A DNA stretch of 38,390 bases from assembly GCA_002706265.1 (NCBI GenBank), contig PAKU01000034.1:1-38390 (forward strand). The letters are read 5' to 3'. Shown piece after piece: positions 33,940 to 38,390 of this stretch; within the stretch, counting starts at the first letter, position 1, and each line of letters starts with the position of its first letter. The notes beneath the pieces were generated by a model. That model saw only the letters and a list, made by a program, of their open reading frames with translations. It had not been told where the DNA came from and did not search any database. The DNA comes from Polycyclovorans sp. GTDB lineage: Bacteria; Pseudomonadota; Gammaproteobacteria; Nevskiales; Nevskiaceae. The position numbers were made by a program, and so were the translations under genes.

Positions 33940-33955
33940 TGGCATGGTTCGTGCT
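33940..33955 (+). promoter_or_regulatory. Sigma-54 promoter of glnA
   Basis: TGGCATGGTTCGTGCT carries GG (33941-33942) and GC (33953-33954) with exactly 10 bp between, and matches the consensus TGGCACG-N4-TTGC except for two bases. The expected start near 33966 gives a leader of about 50 nt. NtrB and NtrC, which activate such promoters, are encoded downstream. I see only degenerate NtrC half-sites in 33800-33939. Confidence 0.75.
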
Positions 33956-34016
33956 TCATTTTGGCGCACGGCCGTGAGGCCAGAACGGTCATTCATCCCC
34001 CAATCAGGAGAACCCC

Positions 34017-35426
34017 ATGTCGGGTCAGGACGTAATCAGCACCATCAAAGAAAAAGGCGTGAAGTACGTTGACTTCCGCTTCTGCGACACCAAGGGCAAA
34101 GAGCAGCACGTCACGGTGCCGGCGCACACGATCGATGACAGCGTGTTCACCGAAGGCAAGATGTTTGACGGTTCGTCGATCTCTGGCTGGAAGGGCATCA
34201 ACGAGTCGGACATGATTCTCATGCCCGACACCGACACGGCGTTCATCGACCCGTTTTTTGAAGATCCGACGCTGGTGCTGACCTGCGATGTGCTCGAGCC
34301 GTCCACCGGCCAGGGTTACGACCGCGATCCCCGGTCGCTGGCAAAGCGTGCCGAGGCGTATCTGAAAAGCACGGGCATCGCCGACACGGCCTACTTCGGG
34401 CCTGAAAACGAGTTCTTCGTGTTCGACAGCGTGCGCTGGGGCACCGAGATGAAGGGCTGCTTTGTCGAGATCGATTCTGAAGAAGCCGCCTGGAACAGCT
34501 CGAAGGCCTACGAGGCCGGCAACATGGGCCACCGCCCGACGGTCAAGGGCGGCTACTTTCCCGTGCCGCCGGTGGATCAGCTGCATGACATCCGCGCCGC
34601 CATGTGCGACACGCTGGATGCGATTGGCGTGCCGGTTGAAGTGCATCACCACGAAGTGGCCAACGCCGGTCAGTGCGAAATTGGCGTGAAGTTCAACACG
34701 CTGACGCTGAAGGCTGACGAGGTGCTGAAGCTGAAGTACGTGGTGCAGAACGTGGCCCACCAGTTCGGCAAGACCGCCACCTTCATGCCCAAGCCCATCG
34801 TCGGCGACAACGGCAGCGGCATGCACGTGCACCAGTCGCTGTCGAAGGATGGCAAGAATCTGTTCTCGGGTGACGGCTACGGCGGCCTGTCGGAAACGGC
34901 GTTGTTCTACATTGGCGGCATCATCAAGCATGCGCAGGCCATCAACGCGTTCACCAACCCCGGCACCAACAGTTACAAGCGTCTGGTGCCCGGCTTCGAA
35001 GCGCCGGTGCTGCTGGCCTATTCGGCGCGCAACCGCTCGGCCTCGATTCGCATTCCGTTCATTGCCAACCCCAAGGGCCGTCGCATCGAGGTGCGCTTCC
35101 CCGACAGCCTGGCCAACCCGTATCTGGCCTTCACGGCAATGATGATGGCGGGCCTTGACGGCATTCAGAACAAGATCCATCCGGGCGGTCCGTCTGACAA
35201 GGACCTCTACCATCTGCCGCCGGAAGAAGACAAGAAGATTCCGCGCGTCTGCCACAGCCTCGACATGGCGCTGGAAGCACTCGACAAGGATCGCGAGTTT
35301 CTGAAGGCCGGTGGGGTGTTCACCGACGACCTGATCGACGCCTACATCGAACTGAAGATGGGTGAAGTCACGCGCTTCCGCATGACCACGCATCCGCTTG
35401 AGTTCGATATGTATTACTCGATGTAA
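34017..35426 (+). CDS. glnA: Glutamine synthetase type I
   Basis: Joins ammonia and glutamate into glutamine with ATP; a cytoplasmic dodecamer. The 469 residues match the E. coli length. Visible motifs are [58 protein letters not shown] and NRSASIRIP. Tyr398 in DLYHLPPEE corresponds to the tyrosine adenylylated by GlnE, so this is the regulated GSI-beta type. AGGAG lies 6 bp before the ATG. It has its own sigma-54 promoter and terminator, so it is transcribed apart from ntrBC, which begins 305 bp downstream. Confidence 0.98.
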   Translation: MSGQDVISTIKEKGVKYVDFRFCDTKGKEQHVTVPAHTIDDSVFTEGKMFDGSSISGWKGINESDMILMPDTDTAFIDPFFEDPTLVLTCDVLEPSTGQGYDRDPRSLAKRAEAYLKSTGIADTAYFGPENEFFVFDSVRWGTEMKGCFVEIDSEEAAWNSSKAYEAGNMGHRPTVKGGYFPVPPVDQLHDIRAAMCDTLDAIGVPVEVHHHEVANAGQCEIGVKFNTLTLKADEVLKLKYVVQNVAHQFGKTATFMPKPIVGDNGSGMHVHQSLSKDGKNLFSGDGYGGLSETALFYIGGIIKHAQAINAFTNPGTNSYKRLVPGFEAPVLLAYSARNRSASIRIPFIANPKGRRIEVRFPDSLANPYLAFTAMMMAGLDGIQNKIHPGGPSDKDLYHLPPEEDKKIPRVCHSLDMALEALDKDREFLKAGGVFTDDLIDAYIELKMGEVTRFRMTTHPLEFDMYYSM

Positions 35427-35474
35427 TCGACGTTAGGCGAGGTCGGCCGCTGAGGCCGACACGCCGTGTGTGAC

Positions 35475-35501
35475 AAAAACCCCGCTTCGGCGGGGTTTTT
35501 T
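35475..35501 (+). terminator. Rho-independent terminator of glnA
   Basis: CCCCGC-TTCG-GCGGGG with a UUCG tetraloop, extended by A/T pairs and followed by TTTTTTAT, about 55 bp after the glnA stop. The A tract on the 5' side makes it partly bidirectional. Confidence 0.95.
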
Positions 35502-35519
35502 ATGGGCGAGCGCCGACAA

Positions 35520-35536
35520 TGCACCTGTTTGGCGCA
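35520..35536 (+). promoter_or_regulatory. NtrC-type binding site 1
   Basis: TGCACC-TGTTT-GGCGCA matches TGCACC-N5-GGTGCA at 11 of 12 positions. It lies directly after the glnA terminator, so it belongs to the downstream ntrBC control region. Confidence 0.7.
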
Positions 35537-35549
35537 TGACGAACGACGA

Positions 35550-35566
35550 CGCTCTATCGTGGTGCA
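35550..35566 (+). promoter_or_regulatory. NtrC-type binding site 2
   Basis: CGCTCT-ATCGT-GGTGCA has a perfect right half and matches at 9 of 12 positions overall. It is 30 bp from site 1, close to three helical turns, which would place two NtrC dimers on the same face. Confidence 0.5.
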
Positions 35567-35629
35567 TTGCGCCAGACGTGCGCAGGCGCGGCCTTCTCAG
35601 CGGTCAGCCGCGGATGCCGTGGGCCGCAA

Positions 35630-35646
35630 CGCACTATTATGGTGCG
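35630..35646 (+). promoter_or_regulatory. NtrC-type binding site 3 overlapping the ntrB -10
   Basis: CGCAC-TATTATG-GTGCG is a perfect dyad, matches TGCACC-N5-GGTGCA at 9 of 12 positions and has the favoured A-WWW-T centre. TATTAT (35635-35640) inside it is the best -10 hexamer before ntrB, though its -35 is poor. Binding here should repress ntrBC, as NtrC does at E. coli glnLp. Confidence 0.6.
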
Positions 35647-35731
35647 TCGAGAACGCCGACCCGCACCGCTGCCCGTTGGGCGCGCATCGAAGGCTCGGTT
35701 TTGCTGGCGCGTCTTTTGCTTAGGCAGTCCC

Positions 35732-36811
35732 ATGTCCCTGCTACCACGTACCCGTCCCAAGCCAGAAGCCGTCCTGGATGGCCTGACCACTGCCGTGGTC
35801 GTGCTTGACGAGCGGCTGCACGTGGTGGCGCTCAACACCGCCACCGAGGGGCTGCTGGGCATCTCGCGGTCGATGGTGCTGGGCAAGGCGTTGTGCGAAA
35901 GCATTCCGCACTTCGTGCCCCTGAAGGCGCGCCTGACCGACGCCAATGCGCGGGCGCTGAGCTTCATCGAGCGCGAACTCAGCCTGAAACGCGGCAGCGA
36001 ACCGGCGGTGACGGTTGACTGCACCGTGACCCCGTTCGGCCTGGCACGGCAGGCCGGCCTGTTGGTCGAAATGCAGGCGCTGGACCGGCATTTGCGCATC
36101 TCCCGCGAGGAGTGGCAGATCGCCCATCAGGAGGCCAGCCGCGAGTTGGTCCGCGGTCTGGCCCACGAGATCAAGAACCCGCTGGGCGGCATCCGCGGTG
36201 CGGCGCAGTTGCTGGAGGTAGAGCTGCCGTCGCCCGATCACCGCGAGTACACGCAGGTGATCATTCGCGAGGCCGATCGCCTGCAGAATCTGGTGAACCG
36301 GCTGCTGGGGCCCAATCAGTTGCCGCAGAACAGTTGGCTCAACATTCACGAGGTGGTCGAGCACGTGCGGCAACTGGTGGGGGCCGAGTTACCGCCCGGC
36401 ATCGAGCTGCTGCGCGACTACGACCCCTCAATTCCCGACCTGTATGGCGAGCGCGAGCAGCTGGTTCAGGTGCTGCTGAACATTGTGCGCAACGGCATGC
36501 AGGCGTTGCAGGCGGCCGACCAGGGCGGCGTGATCACCTTGCGCACGCGCACGCAGCGCCAGGTCACCATCGGCGCCACCCGCCACCGGCTGGCCATTCG
36601 CATTGATGTGGAAGATGACGGGCCGGGCGTTCCGGCCGAGATGATCGACCGCATTTTCTACCCGATGGTCACCACCCGCCCCGAAGGCTCGGGCCTGGGT
36701 CTGCCGATTGCCCATTATCTGGTGCGCCGTCACGAGGGCATGATCGAGTGCCGCTCGCAGCCCGGCGAAACCATTTTTTCCATTTATCTCCCGTTGGATA
36801 CCGCGTCATGA
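35732..36811 (+). CDS. glnL: Nitrogen regulation sensor kinase NtrB
   Basis: A soluble PII-controlled histidine kinase and phosphatase for NtrC. The ATG at 35732 gives 359 residues (E. coli 349) starting MSLLPRTRPKPEAVLDGL; an earlier in-frame start (35567) would lie inside the regulatory region. A PAS domain spans about 12-120. The H box is GLAHEIKNPLGGIRGAAQLL with His145. The ATPase domain has the N box NIVRNGMQAL, EDDGPGVP and SGLGLPIAHYLV. No membrane segments, as expected. Its TGA overlaps the ntrC ATG (ATGA), so the pair is coupled. Confidence 0.96.
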   Translation: MSLLPRTRPKPEAVLDGLTTAVVVLDERLHVVALNTATEGLLGISRSMVLGKALCESIPHFVPLKARLTDANARALSFIERELSLKRGSEPAVTVDCTVTPFGLARQAGLLVEMQALDRHLRISREEWQIAHQEASRELVRGLAHEIKNPLGGIRGAAQLLEVELPSPDHREYTQVIIREADRLQNLVNRLLGPNQLPQNSWLNIHEVVEHVRQLVGAELPPGIELLRDYDPSIPDLYGEREQLVQVLLNIVRNGMQALQAADQGGVITLRTRTQRQVTIGATRHRLAIRIDVEDDGPGVPAEMIDRIFYPMVTTRPEGSGLGLPIAHYLVRRHEGMIECRSQPGETIFSIYLPLDTAS

Positions 36812-38295
36812 ATGTTTGGGTGGTCGACGACGACGAATCAATTCGCTGGGTGCTGGACCGTGCGCTGCGGCGTGACGGATTGAACGTGCAGAGCTTTCCC
36901 GGCGCGGCCGAGCTGCTGGATGCGCTGGATGAGCAGGGCCCGCCGGACGTGCTGCTTTCGGACATCCGCATGCCCGGGGTCGACGGCCTGACCTTGATGC
37001 AGCGGGTGCACACACGCGAGCCGCAACTGCCGATCATCATCATGACCGCGCACTCCGACCTCGACGCGGCGGTGGCCGCCTACAAGGGCGGCGCATTCGA
37101 GTACCTGCCCAAGCCCTTCGACGTGGATGCGGTGGCGCCGCTGGTGCGCCGCGCCGCGCAATCCCGTGCCGTGTCACCGCCCGTGGCGAGCCTGCCCGAT
37201 GGCGCCAGCGCCGCCATCATCGGCGAAGCGCCGGCCATGCAGGAGGTGTTTCGCGTCATCGGCCGTCTGTCGCACAGCCACATCACCGTGCTGATCACGG
37301 GCGAATCGGGCTCGGGCAAGGAGCTGGTGGCGCGCGCGCTGCACAGCACCAGCCCGCGTGCGCAGCGGCCGTTCATCGCCATCAACACCGCGGCCATTCC
37401 CAAAGATTTGCTGGAGTCGGAGTTCTTTGGTCATGAGCGTGGCGCCTTTACCGGCGCCGCCACGCAGCGCAAGGGACGTTTCGAACAGGCCGATGGCGGC
37501 ACGCTGTTCCTCGATGAAATTGGCGACATGCCTTCCGATTTGCAGACGCGCCTGCTGCGGGTGCTGTCTACGGGTGAGTTCTATCGCGTCGGCGGCATCG
37601 CGCCCATCAAGGTCGACGTGCGGGTCATCGCCGCCACGCACCAGAACCTCGAAACGCTGGTCAACGAAGGGCGTTTCCGCGAGGACCTTTATCACCGCCT
37701 CAACGTGATCCGCATCCGCATTCCGACGCTCAACGAGCGCCGGGAAGACGTGCCGCTGCTGTTGCGGCACTTTCTCAAACGCGCCAGCGAAGAGCTGAGC
37801 ACCGAGGTCAAGCGGCTGCAGCCCGAGGTGATGACGCGCCTCACCGAGTATCACTGGCCCGGCAACGTGCGCCAGCTTGAAAACGTGTGCCGCTGGCTGA
37901 CGGTGATGGCCCCCGGGCTGGACGTGCACCTCAGCGATCTGCCGGTCGAAATCCAGGCCGCAGCGGCCCCGGTCGCCCCCGCACCCGCGGCGGTGCCGAT
38001 GGCCGACGCCGCCCCTGCGACGACCGCGACCGCTGCCGGAGGCGAGACCGCCGCACCATCGACGGCGCCAACAGCGGGTGCCGACCATTGGGACAGCATG
38101 TTGCGGCAGTGGGCCGAGGCCCAACTGTCATCCGGCCGCGACGATCTGGTCACCGAGGCCACCGAGCGCCTCGAGCGGGCCTTGATCAACGTGGCCCTGC
38201 ACGCGACGCGCGGTCAGCGACAGGAAGCCGCCAAACGGCTGGGGTGGGGGCGCAACACCCTCACCCGCAAAATCAAAGAACTCGACATGGAGTGA
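36808..38295 (+). CDS. glnG: Nitrogen regulation response regulator NtrC
   Basis: A sigma-54 activator turned on by phosphorylation under nitrogen limitation. The 495 residues include a receiver domain with Asp52 (LLSDIRMPG) and acidic DDD at 7-9. A AAA+ domain follows (about 145-375: [21 protein letters not shown] for sigma-54 contact, [10 protein letters not shown]). An Ala/Pro/Thr-rich linker (about 384-426) leads to a Fis-type helix-turn-helix near the end ([20 protein letters not shown]). E. coli NtrC has 469 residues; the extra length is in the linker. The ATG at 36808 overlaps the ntrB stop. The last 95 bp of the window show no gene. Confidence 0.97.
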   Translation: MNVWVVDDDESIRWVLDRALRRDGLNVQSFPGAAELLDALDEQGPPDVLLSDIRMPGVDGLTLMQRVHTREPQLPIIIMTAHSDLDAAVAAYKGGAFEYLPKPFDVDAVAPLVRRAAQSRAVSPPVASLPDGASAAIIGEAPAMQEVFRVIGRLSHSHITVLITGESGSGKELVARALHSTSPRAQRPFIAINTAAIPKDLLESEFFGHERGAFTGAATQRKGRFEQADGGTLFLDEIGDMPSDLQTRLLRVLSTGEFYRVGGIAPIKVDVRVIAATHQNLETLVNEGRFREDLYHRLNVIRIRIPTLNERREDVPLLLRHFLKRASEELSTEVKRLQPEVMTRLTEYHWPGNVRQLENVCRWLTVMAPGLDVHLSDLPVEIQAAAAPVAPAPAAVPMADAAPATTATAAGGETAAPSTAPTAGADHWDSMLRQWAEAQLSSGRDDLVTEATERLERALINVALHATRGQRQEAAKRLGWGRNTLTRKIKELDME

Positions 38296-38390
38296 CCGCG
38301 GCTCCCGATCTCGCTGCATCACCCGCGCCCCCGGGCCCGCTCGCTGATCCTCCGCATCCCGCGCACGCGCGGGCCCCTGCTCGGGCTCGG

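Overview
The window is a chromosomal housekeeping stretch from a GC-rich gammaproteobacterium. The strongest evidence for this is the gene order tyrS, M23 peptidase, anmK, erpA, bactofilin, DUF6776, argC and hemJ beside an rRNA operon, which from memory matches the Pseudomonas PA0661-PA0668/rrn neighbourhood. Gene families and the GlnA/NtrB/NtrC set agree. A family outside Pseudomonas (for example Nevskiales or Salinisphaerales) is possible but cannot be fixed from the sequence. I see no insertion sequence, prophage, CRISPR array, tRNA or integrase.

Layout. 1-120: promoter and antitermination leader of an rRNA operon that runs leftward out of the window. 189-7266: tyrS (-), M23 peptidase and anmK (+), then argC, DUF6776, bactofilin and erpA (-), and hemJ (+). 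7282-8503: a bidirectional terminator, bacterioferritin, its ferredoxin partner bfd behind a Fur-box-like site, and a cold-shock protein. 8743-12701: a DUF4169 and probable DUF2946 pair, slyX, a MscS channel and a BCCT transporter. 12814-17268: cobalamin-dependent metH with an operator-like palindrome, a divergent terminator-tipped hairpin region with no gene, and a 54-residue rubredoxin. 17568-20448: the split transhydrogenase pntAA-pntAB-pntB. 20692-24085: envelope proteins (DUF3015, a DUF4105 domain fused to a probable outer-membrane barrel, and a lipoprotein hydrolase). 24320-29599: a 1759-residue lipoprotein joining a 5'-nucleotidase-like phosphatase to an ExeM-like nuclease. 29796-31169: a secreted alpha/beta hydrolase with an extra C-terminal domain. 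31652-38295: priA, glnA, ntrB and ntrC.

How the genes work together. The right end is the nitrogen control unit: glnA has a sigma-54 promoter, and the separate ntrBC unit starts behind three NtrC-type sites, one lying on its probable -10. Bfd and Bfr form the iron release and storage pair and carry different promoter signals. The M23 peptidase and AnmK both act on peptidoglycan. The large lipoprotein is best read as a surface enzyme that degrades nucleic acid and strips phosphate.

The observations most worth checking are the NtrC-site cluster before ntrBC, the long palindrome and the unexplained hairpin/terminator region between metH and rubredoxin, the phosphatase-nuclease fusion with altered metal motifs, the DUF4105-barrel fusion, a perfect DnaA box just before priA, and the possible ribosome-site-masking hairpin before the BCCT gene. 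I did not find a clearly new multi-gene system.
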